Of a stretch of DNA of 64,000 nucleotides, positions 17,340-25,290 are shown piece by piece. The notes beneath the pieces were generated by a model. It was not told the origin of the DNA. It did no database searches and worked only from the letters and a program-made list of their open reading frames with translations. Source of the DNA: Palleniella muris (lineage in GTDB: Bacteria; Bacteroidota; Bacteroidia; Bacteroidales; Bacteroidaceae). The stretch is from positions 25,377-89,376 of the forward strand of contig NZ_SRZC01000017.1 of NCBI RefSeq assembly GCF_004792655.1, written 5' to 3'. The position numbers were made by a program, and so were the translations under genes. The first letter of the stretch is position 1; every line of letters starts with the position of its first letter.

Positions 17340-18833
17340 ATGAAGCAATTAATAGTTATAAATAAAAGGACATTAGGATTAATTGCATGTGCCTGGCTGT
17401 GCGTGAGTATAGCCAGCGCACAATCTCGCAGCCTGTCACTCGAAGAGGCTGTCTCTTTGGCAAGGAAGCAGAGCGTTGACGCCTCGGTGGCACTCAACGA
17501 ACTGAAGACGGCGTATTGGGAGTACCGCACATACAAGGCGAATCTTCTGCCGGAGATGAACTTCTCTGCCAGTCTGCCTAACTATCAGAAGGCGTACAGT
17601 GCTTATCAGCAGGATGACGGCTCATATACTTATGTGCGCAACAATTATCTGAACATGCAGGGCGAACTGAGCATCGACCAGAACATCTGGCTGACGGGAG
17701 GCAAACTGTCCATAGCGACCTCACTGGATTTCATGAAGCAGCTTGACGGGACAAAGGACCGCCGCTACATGTCCCTGCCGGTGGCTATAACTCTGCAGCA
17801 GCCTGTCTTCGGTGTGAACTCCATAAAATGGGATCGCCGCATAGAACCGGTGCGCTATCAGGAGGCTAAGGCGGCGTTCATTTCCGCCACGGAGGATGTG
17901 ACAATAAAGACCATAGACTATTATTTCAACCTTCTTCTTGCAGGAGAGAACGTGGGAATCGCCGAACAGAACCTGCGCAATGCCGAGAAACTTTATGAGG
18001 TGGCGAAGGCTAAAAGGGAGATGGGGCAGATAAGCAAGAACGACCTTCTGCAAATGGAGCTTAATGTGCTTGACGCACGCTCCTCGCTGACGGGCTACGA
18101 GAGTGCAAGGAAGAGTTCGATGTTCCGCCTGCAATCGTTCCTCGGACTGGAGGACAACGAGCAGATTGTGCCTGTCGTTCCCGACACTCTTCAGGCTATA
18201 GAACTGAGCTATGGCGAGGTGAGGGAGAAGGCGCTGAGGAACAACTCTTTCGTGCATAACATACGCCGCCGCCAGTTGGAGGCGGACTATGCTGTGGCAA
18301 AGGCGCGCGGCAACTTGCGTCAGGTGACACTCTTCGCACAGGTGGGGTTCACCGGCACCGCCCGTGATGCCGGCGATGCTTACCGCAATCTGAAGGACAA
18401 TCAGGTGGTGCAGCTTGGCGTTAAAGTGCCGTTGCTTGACTGGGGCAAGCGTCGCGGACAGGTGAAGGTGGCGCAGAGCAACAGGGAGGTGATGCGCAGC
18501 CGTCTGAAAAAGGAGACAATGGAGTTCAACCAGAACTTGTTTATCCTTGTCGAACAGTTCAACAAGCAGCAGGAACAGCTGGACATCGCCAACCGTGCCG
18601 ACGAGATAGCGCGCAAGAGATACGACACAAACGTGGAGACGTACATGATTGGCAAGATCTCCACTCTCGACCTCAACGACTCTCAGACGACCAAGGACGA
18701 GGCACGGCGCAAGCACCTGACCGAGATGTTCTACTATTGGTACTATCTCTATCAGATACGCAGCCTCACTCTATGGGATTGGCATCACAACACGGGTATC
18801 GACGCTGATTTTGAGAAGATTATCAAAGAATAA
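17340..18833 (+). CDS. TolC family outer-membrane efflux channel
   Basis: Outer-membrane channel of the pump, about 497 residues from MKQLIVINKRTLGLIACAWLCVSIASAQ, a normal signal peptide; an upstream in-frame ATG (17286) is less likely. The mature protein starts SLSLEEAVSLARKQS, the usual TolC repeat opening, and contains two structural repeats with long helical stretches (NVGIAEQNLRNAEKLYEVAKAKREMGQISKNDLLQMELNVL is the classic helix turn). It ends with TLWDWHHNTG and a short tail. Last gene of the transport unit. A long hairpin at 18864-18963 follows. Confidence 0.92.
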   Translation: MKQLIVINKRTLGLIACAWLCVSIASAQSRSLSLEEAVSLARKQSVDASVALNELKTAYWEYRTYKANLLPEMNFSASLPNYQKAYSAYQQDDGSYTYVRNNYLNMQGELSIDQNIWLTGGKLSIATSLDFMKQLDGTKDRRYMSLPVAITLQQPVFGVNSIKWDRRIEPVRYQEAKAAFISATEDVTIKTIDYYFNLLLAGENVGIAEQNLRNAEKLYEVAKAKREMGQISKNDLLQMELNVLDARSSLTGYESARKSSMFRLQSFLGLEDNEQIVPVVPDTLQAIELSYGEVREKALRNNSFVHNIRRRQLEADYAVAKARGNLRQVTLFAQVGFTGTARDAGDAYRNLKDNQVVQLGVKVPLLDWGKRRGQVKVAQSNREVMRSRLKKETMEFNQNLFILVEQFNKQQEQLDIANRADEIARKRYDTNVETYMIGKISTLDLNDSQTTKDEARRKHLTEMFYYWYYLYQIRSLTLWDWHHNTGIDADFEKIIKE

Positions 18834-18863
18834 CCTTGTTGCCACTCCAAAAGAAAAATATCT

Positions 18864-18963
18864 CTCGAAGAATACAAAGAAACAAAAGAATTTCTCTTTT
18901 ATGGAACATGAACAAACAATATAAAAGCGAATAAAATTCTTTTGTTTCTTTATTTTCTTCGAG
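18864..18963. repeat. Long inverted repeat A between tolC-like gene and regulator
   Basis: Arms at 18864-18892 and 18935-18963 match at 27 of 29 positions and contain the word AAGAAACAAAAG. Just after the right arm comes CCTCTTAGAGAAA. A related structure (20404-20601) follows the regulator gene, sharing both words. It could end the efflux transcript or be a non-autonomous repeat. Confidence 0.7.
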
Positions 18964-19061
18964 CAACTATCCTCTTAGAGAAAGGCTTGCCACTGTACGA
19001 TGATGCCCAAAAACCATGGCATTCCCTTGTATGCCTTGGATATTTTTATTAATTTTGCAAC

Positions 19062-20372
19062 ATGATTCTGATAATTGATGACGACAGCGCGATACGCGCC
19101 TCACTGAGCCTCATGCTCAAACGCAGCCACCACGAAACCCTCACGGCAGCCTCGCCAAAGGAGGCAATGGCGATTGTCAGGGAAAGGGAACTGCGACTGA
19201 TAATGATGGACATGAACTTCTCCTACGCCACTTCCGGCGACGAAGGACTGACGCTGCTGAAGCAAGTGAAGCTGTTCCGTCCGCATGTGCCGGTCATCCT
19301 CATGACGGCATGGGGCAGCATCGACCTCGCCGTGAAAGGAATGCAGGCTGGAGCGTTCGACTTCATCACCAAGCCGTGGAACAACGTTGTACTCATGCAA
19401 CGCATAGAGACTGCGCTGGAAATGAGCGCGATGACCGCCGGCAAAGAGAAAGAAAGCGCAGAAGAGGAGTTTGACCGCAGCTTCATAATCGGTGAGAGCC
19501 GCGGGCTTATGGAGGCGATAGAGACCGCGCGACGCATAAGCAAGACCAACGCCGCTGTGCTCATAACGGGCGAGAGCGGCACCGGAAAGGAACTCATTGC
19601 GGAACTTATCCACCGCAACAGCCGACGGAAAAGCGCGCCGTTTGTGAAAGTGAATCTTGGCGGCGTGTCACAGTCACTGTTCGAGAGTGAGATGTTCGGA
19701 CACAAGAAAGGGGCGTTCACCGATGCCGTAAACGACCGCAAAGGACGCTTCGAAATGGCTGACGGCGGCACGATTTTCCTTGACGAGATAGGCGAGCTGG
19801 ACCTCTCGTGCCAAGTGAAGTTGCTGAGAGTCTTGCAGGAACAGCAGTTCGAACCGCTTGGCGACAGCCGCACACGGCAGGTGGACATACGCATAGTGAG
19901 TGCGACAAACGCCGATTTGGCACAGATGGTGAACGACAAGAGTTTCCGCGAGGACCTGTTCTACCGCATCAACCTTATCACCATCCACCTCCCACCGCTG
20001 CGTGAACGGCGTGAGGACATCCCACTTCTCGTCAGGCATTTTGCTGAGGATGCAGCAAAGCGAAACGGCATAGCACCGGCAGAATTCCCGGAAGAGACCA
20101 TGCAGAGGTTTGCCGCCCTGCCATATCCTGGCAACATCCGCGAACTGAAGAACCTTGTGGAGCGTGTGGTGCTGGTGGGCGAAAGTGTGCTTGACGACGT
20201 CACACTCACGTCTTTGCCCGAACAGGCAACGGGACTTCACGACATGGAACGCCAAGCCGTAGAGGCTGCCTTGCGGAAATGTGAGGGCAACATCTCACAG
20301 GCAGCGGAGCTCCTCGGCATAAGCCGCCCTGCCCTCTACCGCCGAATGGAGAAGTACGGAATCACAAAATAA
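19062..20372 (+). CDS. Sigma-54-dependent response regulator (NtrC family)
   Basis: A 436-residue activator. Residues 1-120 are a receiver domain with acidic pocket DDD (6-8), phosphoacceptor Asp50 and switch residues in LMTAWGS and FITKPW. Next is an AAA+ domain with Walker A GESGTGKE, the sigma-54 contact loop GAFTDA (a common variant of GAFTGA), Walker B GGTIFLDEIGEL and the arginine-finger region FREDLFYRINLITIHLPPLRER. A Fis-type helix-turn-helix (GNISQAAELLGISRPALYRRM) ends the protein. It should act on the sigma-54 promoter at 11008, being phosphorylated by the kinase at 20657 (inferred from gene order). Confidence 0.93.
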   Translation: MILIIDDDSAIRASLSLMLKRSHHETLTAASPKEAMAIVRERELRLIMMDMNFSYATSGDEGLTLLKQVKLFRPHVPVILMTAWGSIDLAVKGMQAGAFDFITKPWNNVVLMQRIETALEMSAMTAGKEKESAEEEFDRSFIIGESRGLMEAIETARRISKTNAAVLITGESGTGKELIAELIHRNSRRKSAPFVKVNLGGVSQSLFESEMFGHKKGAFTDAVNDRKGRFEMADGGTIFLDEIGELDLSCQVKLLRVLQEQQFEPLGDSRTRQVDIRIVSATNADLAQMVNDKSFREDLFYRINLITIHLPPLRERREDIPLLVRHFAEDAAKRNGIAPAEFPEETMQRFAALPYPGNIRELKNLVERVVLVGESVLDDVTLTSLPEQATGLHDMERQAVEAALRKCEGNISQAAELLGISRPALYRRMEKYGITK

Positions 20373-20403
20373 GTCCTATCCCTCAAAGCCATCATGGCTT
20401 GAA

Positions 20404-20601
20404 GAGGTTATGGCTCTAAGAACTAAAAGAAACAAAAGGATATTATTCCTTATATGCACCTCAATAGCTCATACTGTTGCAGAAAAGCACATCAGAGGTT
20501 GTGGCAGAGCCACACTTTCTAACAGATTCTTATTTGGGAAAGCATCTTGCAAAGGCGAAGCGGGTTCTTTTTCTTCTTTTCTTTCTTAGAGCCATAACCT
20601 C
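20404..20601. repeat. Long inverted repeat B between regulator and kinase
   Basis: Arms at 20404-20438 and 20567-20601 share a perfect 19-bp outer stem (GAGGTTATGGCTCTAAGAA) and a looser inner part with AAAAGAAACAAAAG. CCTCCTAGAGAAA overlaps the end of the right arm, as in repeat A. It fills most of the 284-bp gap between two genes expected to be co-expressed. Confidence 0.7.
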
Positions 20602-20656
20602 CTAGAGAAAACCACTCACCTTCAAGCAACACCAACCAAAATAAAAGACAAAGCCT

Positions 20657-21802
20657 ATGTGGTATGCCATTGGAACATTAGCAGCAATCAACGCGCTTAT
20701 TCTCACCTATTACTATTTCAAAGTATGGAAACCCATGCGCACCATTGCCAACGGCATTGACCTCCTGCATGAGCAGGACTTCAGCAGCCGTCTTGCACCC
20801 GTGGGCGAAAGACAGGCAGACAGGCTTGTGGCGATGTTCAACGAGATGATGGACAGCCTGAAGAATGAGCACCTTAAGCTGGAGGAGCAGAATTTCTTCC
20901 TCACCCAACTGATAAAGGTTTCGCCCATGGGCGTGGTGGTCTACGACTACGACGGCAACGAGACCATGCGCAACGCTGCCGCAGAACGCCTGCTTTCCGA
21001 AGGAGGAAGCACACTGCAACGTGAGTTAACCGGCATGAGGCGTGGCGAGGAAACGACCATAAGGTTAAGCGACTCACAGATTTACCGCTGTTTCCGCATG
21101 TCGTTCACCGACCGTGGCTTTGCCCGGCAGTTTCTCCTGATAGAAAGCCTGACGGAAGAGGTGGTGGCTGCCGAACGGCGTGCATACGAGAAGGTGATAC
21201 GCATGATTGCCCACGAGGTGAACAACACCATGGCGGGCGTGGGCTCCATACTCGACACACTGCAGCAGCTGAGCGATGAGGAGGAGAAAGAACTCATGGC
21301 TGTGTGCGTCGACCGCTGCCACTCCATGAGCCGTTTCATCACACGGTTTGCCGATGTGGTGAAGATTCCGGAGGCTGTTACCAAGGATTCCGAGATACGC
21401 TCGTTCATCCTCAGCCGCAGCAAATTCCTTGAGTCGCTATGCTCTCCGCGCAACATACGCCTTGTTTTCCGTCTCGGCAATGAAGACATCACTGCACCAA
21501 TCGACGAGTCCTTGTTTGAGCAAGTGCTCACCAACATCGTGAAAAACTCGGCGGAGAGCATCGGGCAGGACGGCACAATAACCATCGGCCTGCATGGGCG
21601 CACCCTCGAAATCATCGACAACGGCCACGGCATAAGTCCCGAAGTGGAGCAGAAACTCTTCTCTCCGTTCTTCTCCACAAAGCCCGACGGACAAGGCATA
21701 GGTCTGATTTTCGTGCGCGATGTGCTGCGCAAGCATCATTTCCGCTTCTCCCTCCACACCGACCAAGAGGATGGGCTGACGCATTTCAGGATACATCTTT
21801 AG
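20657..21802 (+). CDS. Sensor histidine kinase
   Basis: Probable partner of the sigma-54 regulator. The 381-residue protein has one N-terminal membrane helix (WYAIGTLAAINALILTYYYF), a HAMP-like linker (ANGIDLLHEQDFSSRLAPV), a PAS-like domain (QLIKVSPMGVVVYDYDGN), then a kinase core: H-box IAHEVNNTMAGV with the phosphoacceptor His, N-box VLTNIVKNSAESI, G1 IIDNGHGIS and G2 KPDGQGIGL. Only a few residues precede the first helix, so there is no periplasmic sensor loop; it probably senses a membrane or cytoplasmic cue. Some NtrB-like kinases share this layout. Confidence 0.9.
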   Translation: MWYAIGTLAAINALILTYYYFKVWKPMRTIANGIDLLHEQDFSSRLAPVGERQADRLVAMFNEMMDSLKNEHLKLEEQNFFLTQLIKVSPMGVVVYDYDGNETMRNAAAERLLSEGGSTLQRELTGMRRGEETTIRLSDSQIYRCFRMSFTDRGFARQFLLIESLTEEVVAAERRAYEKVIRMIAHEVNNTMAGVGSILDTLQQLSDEEEKELMAVCVDRCHSMSRFITRFADVVKIPEAVTKDSEIRSFILSRSKFLESLCSPRNIRLVFRLGNEDITAPIDESLFEQVLTNIVKNSAESIGQDGTITIGLHGRTLEIIDNGHGISPEVEQKLFSPFFSTKPDGQGIGLIFVRDVLRKHHFRFSLHTDQEDGLTHFRIHL

Positions 21803-21872
21803 CCTTATCACACGCAACACGATACATCATGGTGTATCACACTGTATCTCAGTCCATTACAAACAACAAAAC

Positions 21873-21982
21873 AAAAGGTAACACTTTGCATTGCAAAAGG
21901 TTACCTTTGACATAGTAAAAGGTTACCTTTGACATAGTAAAAGGTAGCACTTGACATGGTCAAGTGCTACCTTTCGTTTTGC
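21873..21982. repeat. 22-bp periodic array 2 (GGTTACC core)
   Basis: Five contiguous 22-bp units at 21873, 21895, 21917, 21939 and 21961. Units 2 and 3 are identical; units 1, 4 and 5 keep the GGTAAC, GGTAGC or GCTACC core in register. The core AAAGGTTACCTTT is a perfect palindrome. It lies 70 bp past the kinase gene, in a gap (21803-22176) without a convincing gene. The last unit, CAAGTGCTACCTTTCG, resembles the last unit of array 1 (CAAGCGTTACCTTTCG). Confidence 0.85.
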
Positions 21983-22058
21983 CCATAAATAGCCTGCGGC
22001 AGAGCCACAATCCTCATGGCGACTTTACATTTGTAATCACATAGTAAAAACTGCGTGG

Positions 22059-22143
22059 AGGAACCGCGTTAGCGGTTCCTATGCACAGAAACATCCGGAT
22101 ATTTAAGTGTACATAATTATGGATACATTATATTTTACCGGAC
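22059..22143. mobile_element. Fragment of a small transposon-like repeat (TTTTACCGGAC end)
   Basis: An 9-bp hairpin (AGGAACCGC, gtta, GCGGTTCCT at 22059-22080) is followed by AGAAACATCCGGA and, at 22133-22143, TTTTACCGGAC. The same order of hairpin, ACATCCGGA and TTTTACCGGAC occurs in the fuller copy at 39026-39192. The left end is missing here. Confidence 0.6.
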
Positions 22144-22176
22144 GCCCACTACCACTGCCCGGCAAGATGTTTGGTG

Positions 22177-23505
22177 TCAATACACCTCCACCGCATCTAT
22201 GCGCACCCAAGTGCCGACTGTGCCGTAATCGGAACGCTTCTTGTCGCTCCAGTTTGATTTCAAGCCTGTCACCTCTATCTCCAGACGGTACGCGCCCTTC
22301 GGCAGACGAGGGCTGACATAGCGGACGCCGTCAGCCGGCACATTGCTGTAAAAGTCTATCAGCTGCCTGTGGCGTTCCTTCCCTTTGTTGTCAACTATCC
22401 TCACCAAGGCATATCCGCCGTCATTCGCCGTGCGACCTTTTATGATTATACGGTTGTTTTTCTTTAGTTTGAGGGACAAAACTTTCACCGCACCCTGCTC
22501 ACACGACTGCCAAGCCAACGGCTTCCGTGTGCCTGCAAACTGCACAGCCTGACCGGTGAAAGGATTCCACGCCTCTTTGTATTCCGGAATCGACAGCACA
22601 CCGTCCTTTGCTTGGATAGGAAGCCACACCTGAGTGGCGGCAGAACGCTGGTGCGGGAAAGACCACCTGTCGCCCATGTACATATAACTTGTTGAGCCAT
22701 CCTGCTTTACAGGCAGCACAAAGGAGCATTGGGAATTGTAGGAGAGAGAACCTTTCGGACAGAATTCTCCACGATAAGTCCAAGGACCGGATAGGTTTGT
22801 GGCTGTGAAATACATGTTGTCATTGCGTTCCCAACTGGTGGTGTGGGACGACAACCAATAGTATATGCCGTCCTTCTTCATCATGGCAGGCGATTCGCCC
22901 ACACCCTTTTGTCCGCTTACGATACACGAGTCGAGAGAGTGGAAATCCTCGCTGAAACGGTAGATGCTGCCGTGGTGCACAAGAAGATAGGCTCTGCCGT
23001 CGTCATCCGCAAACGAACCGATGTCCCAACGCTTTATCGGATTGCCCTTATAGAGCAACGGACCGCGATAAGTGTATTCGCCATTGACGGTGGGACTTGT
23101 GGCATAGACCACGCACGGGTCTTTGTACCGCCTGTCGTCAGAATGGGCTATCATGATGAACTCCCCCGTCGTGGGGCAGCGCAACACCTTCGGACGCTCG
23201 CCGATGCGCATAGGACCAAGCCGTCCGTCCTTCTGCACAGGCAGGGCGATGCGCTCAAACTGCCAGTCCGCAAGGTTGTCTGACGAATAGCAACTGAAGC
23301 CATTGAAAACATTGGCACTGTCGGTCTTACTCTCTCCGAACATGTAGTAACGCCCGTTGTCATGGATGATGTTCACGCCATGCGCATTGACTATGCTGTC
23401 GCGTTGGTCATACCATGGCACGCCGTTGACCACCACCGCCTTCTGCGCAAACGATGCGACAGCTGCCGCAAACATACAGGCAAGGATATAGATTTTTCTT
23501 TTCAT
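22177..23505 (-). CDS. Family 43-like glycoside hydrolase, secreted
   Basis: An exported 442-residue enzyme with signal peptide MKRKIYILACMFAAAVASFAQ. The five-bladed propeller features of GH43 are visible: an early AHGVNIIHDNGRYYMFGESK strand, FNGFSCYSSDNLADW, IGERPKVLRCPTTGEFIMIAHSDD, RWDIGSFADDDGRAYLLVHHG and VGESPAMMKKDGIYYWLSSHT. Parts resemble exo-beta-1,3-galactanase-like subgroups, but the substrate is uncertain. A beta-sandwich of about 130 residues follows (KKNNRIIIKGRT ... GTWVRIDAVEVY). A -7 box TATCTTTG lies on the minus strand at 23525-23532. Acts on a plant-type glycan in the envelope or outside (inference). Confidence 0.8.
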   Translation of the reverse strand: MKRKIYILACMFAAAVASFAQKAVVVNGVPWYDQRDSIVNAHGVNIIHDNGRYYMFGESKTDSANVFNGFSCYSSDNLADWQFERIALPVQKDGRLGPMRIGERPKVLRCPTTGEFIMIAHSDDRRYKDPCVVYATSPTVNGEYTYRGPLLYKGNPIKRWDIGSFADDDGRAYLLVHHGSIYRFSEDFHSLDSCIVSGQKGVGESPAMMKKDGIYYWLSSHTTSWERNDNMYFTATNLSGPWTYRGEFCPKGSLSYNSQCSFVLPVKQDGSTSYMYMGDRWSFPHQRSAATQVWLPIQAKDGVLSIPEYKEAWNPFTGQAVQFAGTRKPLAWQSCEQGAVKVLSLKLKKNNRIIIKGRTANDGGYALVRIVDNKGKERHRQLIDFYSNVPADGVRYVSPRLPKGAYRLEIEVTGLKSNWSDKKRSDYGTVGTWVRIDAVEVY

Positions 23506-23663
23506 ATTGATAGTTTACTTTATGCAAAGATAGCGAATTTCCATGAATTATCGGATGATTTCTGCAAGATTGATGTATAAAAAAGTGATAAATTTAGATA
23601 TATCGCCGCTGTTTTCATGCCTACTTTATAGGCTATTATAGTCTGTATAACAGTTTTTTACCA

Positions 23664-23702
23664 TTGGTACACAACTTTGTGGTCCACAAAGTTGTGTACC
23701 AA
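23664..23702. promoter_or_regulatory. 39-bp perfect palindrome upstream of the stand-alone ATPase
   Basis: Two 19-bp arms (23664-23682 and 23684-23702) are exact complements around a single T. The right arm overlaps the expected -33 position of the TATCTTTG box at 23715-23722. This suits either an operator that blocks transcription of the ATPase gene or a strong hairpin in a read-through transcript. The next gene upstream is divergent. Confidence 0.6.
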
Positions 23703-23714
23703 GATATTTTTTTG

Positions 23715-23790
23715 TATCTTTGCATAAGATAAGCTGCACCTCGGCAGTTTTGAGCAAGCTCAACTGCACTCGGTTTGCATTATCTTTGCC
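23715..23790. repeat. Dispersed imperfect palindrome starting with a TATCTTTG box
   Basis: The block begins TATCTTTGCATAAGATAAGC and ends TTTGCATTATCTTTGCC, with a central TTGAGC/GCTCAA stem. A shortened copy with the same first part lies at 28910-28941, ahead of the Rpn nuclease gene. Both carry a -7 box that could serve the gene behind. Such palindromes recur in Bacteroides and Prevotella genomes (from memory). Confidence 0.6.
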
Positions 23791-23817
23791 ACAAAACGAA
23801 ACAACATTACAAGAAAC

Positions 23818-24960
23818 ATGACCAAAGTTTTTGTCTATGGAATGTCGGTAGATGGGGATAATTTCACCGACAGGAAAAAGGAAACGGCACGATTGAAACT
23901 AAACTTCGAGAATGGCATCAACACCATATTGATTTCACCGCGCCGTATGGGAAAGACCTCGGTCGTAAAGAAAGCCATTGGTGAACTGGAAGGCAACGAT
24001 GATGTCATGACGGTTTATATGGACATTTACGATTGCAGGAGCGAGTATGATTTCTACAACAAGTTTGCTGCGAGTGTCATACAGCAGACCGCAGGACGCA
24101 TTGAGCAATGGGTAGATAACGCAAGGGAGTTTCTGTCACGCCTGTCACCGAAAATATCGTTCAGCACAGACCCAATGAGTGAATATTCGCTGTCGTTGGG
24201 CATCACCCCTGCGACACATTCGCCTGAAGAGATTCTTAATCTGCCTGAAATTATCGCACGGAAGAAAGGTAAAAGCATTGTCATCTGCATTGACGAGTTC
24301 CAGCAGATTGGGGAGATGACCGACTCGCTAAGCATACAGAAACGGTTGCGAGGAGTATGGCAGCACCAGCAAAACTGTGCCTATTGCCTGTCTGGCAGCA
24401 AGAAGCATTTGATGATGAACCTGTTCCAAAACAAGCGCATGCCTTTCTATATGTTCGGAGAGACTATGCTGCTTGAGCGTATCCCGACAAGCGACTGGAC
24501 GGAATACATACAGGGACGCTTCGAGAGCAAAGGAAAGAGAATCAGTGAAAAATTGTGTGCGCTAATCTGTGATACCACAGAGAATTATTCCTCCTATGTC
24601 CAGCAGTTGGCATGGAATGTCTTTGCCGAGACTGAGGATGTCGCCACCGAGCAGAACTTTGACGACGGCAAGGACGCACTTATAGCGCAATACAGCGCAT
24701 TCTGCCAACAGACGATACAGGGATTGAGCACATACCAGCTGAATTTCATGCGGGCTATCTTGTCCGGAGTCCATTCCGGATTTGGCAGCAAAAAGATTAT
24801 GGAGGAATACAATCTTGGCAGCAAATCAAATGTCACAAGGATTCAGGATGTGCTGATTGAGAAAGAAATCATTGAGAAGCGCAAGGACGGACTGTTCTTT
24901 GCTGACCCTATATTCGCCATTTGGTTTGGCAGAGAGTCGCATGTAGGTATGCGAAGGTAG
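23818..24960 (+). CDS. Stand-alone AAA ATPase with C-terminal winged helix
   Basis: A 380-residue P-loop ATPase of the archaeal-ATPase/STAND-like kind. The P-loop is SPRRMGKTS (residues 40-48), Walker B is SIVICIDEFQQ, and a sensor-like YCLSGSKKHLM follows. The C-terminal 90 residues look like a winged helix (LSTYQLNFMRAILSG ... YNLGSKSNVTRIQDVLIEKEIIEKRKDGLFFADPIFAIWF). Such proteins are widespread in Bacteroidales, often next to mobile DNA; their partner is generally unknown. Here it is a single-gene unit preceded by a 39-bp palindrome and followed by a terminator. Confidence 0.8.
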   Translation: MTKVFVYGMSVDGDNFTDRKKETARLKLNFENGINTILISPRRMGKTSVVKKAIGELEGNDDVMTVYMDIYDCRSEYDFYNKFAASVIQQTAGRIEQWVDNAREFLSRLSPKISFSTDPMSEYSLSLGITPATHSPEEILNLPEIIARKKGKSIVICIDEFQQIGEMTDSLSIQKRLRGVWQHQQNCAYCLSGSKKHLMMNLFQNKRMPFYMFGETMLLERIPTSDWTEYIQGRFESKGKRISEKLCALICDTTENYSSYVQQLAWNVFAETEDVATEQNFDDGKDALIAQYSAFCQQTIQGLSTYQLNFMRAILSGVHSGFGSKKIMEEYNLGSKSNVTRIQDVLIEKEIIEKRKDGLFFADPIFAIWFGRESHVGMRR

Positions 24961-25036
24961 TGCGCAATCCACTTTCCATGCAGGCATGCCGTGAGAAGCG
25001 AAACGTCTTTGGGGATTGTCAAAGCCATAATGCACC

Positions 25037-25075
25037 AAAAGGAGACTTTTCATAAAAATGAGAAGCCTCCTTTTT
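25037..25075 (+). terminator. Intrinsic terminator of the ATPase gene
   Basis: A 17-bp stem (25037-25053 with 25058-25074, two G-U pairs) closes a four-A loop and ends in TTTTT, 77 bases after the ATPase stop codon. Confidence 0.75.
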
Positions 25076-25137
25076 GATTATTATTATCCGATACAATTAT
25101 TCTCTATTGAGATACCCCCATTTATACCCCAATAAAA

Positions 25138-25169
25138 TTTGGAACCGCTCGTCAAATGTTGTACCTTTG
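25138..25169 (+). promoter_or_regulatory. Orphan promoter with hairpin leader
   Basis: TTTG (25138-25141), 20 bp, TACCTTTG (25162-25169) is a good Bacteroidetes promoter, but no plus-strand gene follows. The predicted transcript starts with GTAATC..GATTAC, which can form a small hairpin, and would run antisense into the TlpA-like gene. It could produce a small RNA or be the remnant leader of a lost mobile element. The rest of the gap 24961-25290 shows no gene. Confidence 0.5.
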
Positions 25170-25290
25170 CATCGTAATCGGAAACAATACTGATTACTGT
25201 GTTCTTTGACATATTTACCATAATTTATATATAGGAATCTTATTGTTTTTGCACCTGTTTTCTTACGACACCTTTTAATGTACCACCTTG

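Noticed and set aside
18839..18994. TTGCCACT at both ends of repeat A as a target-site duplication
   Set aside because: Eight bases occur by chance fairly often, they do not abut the arms exactly, and repeat B has no matching pair.
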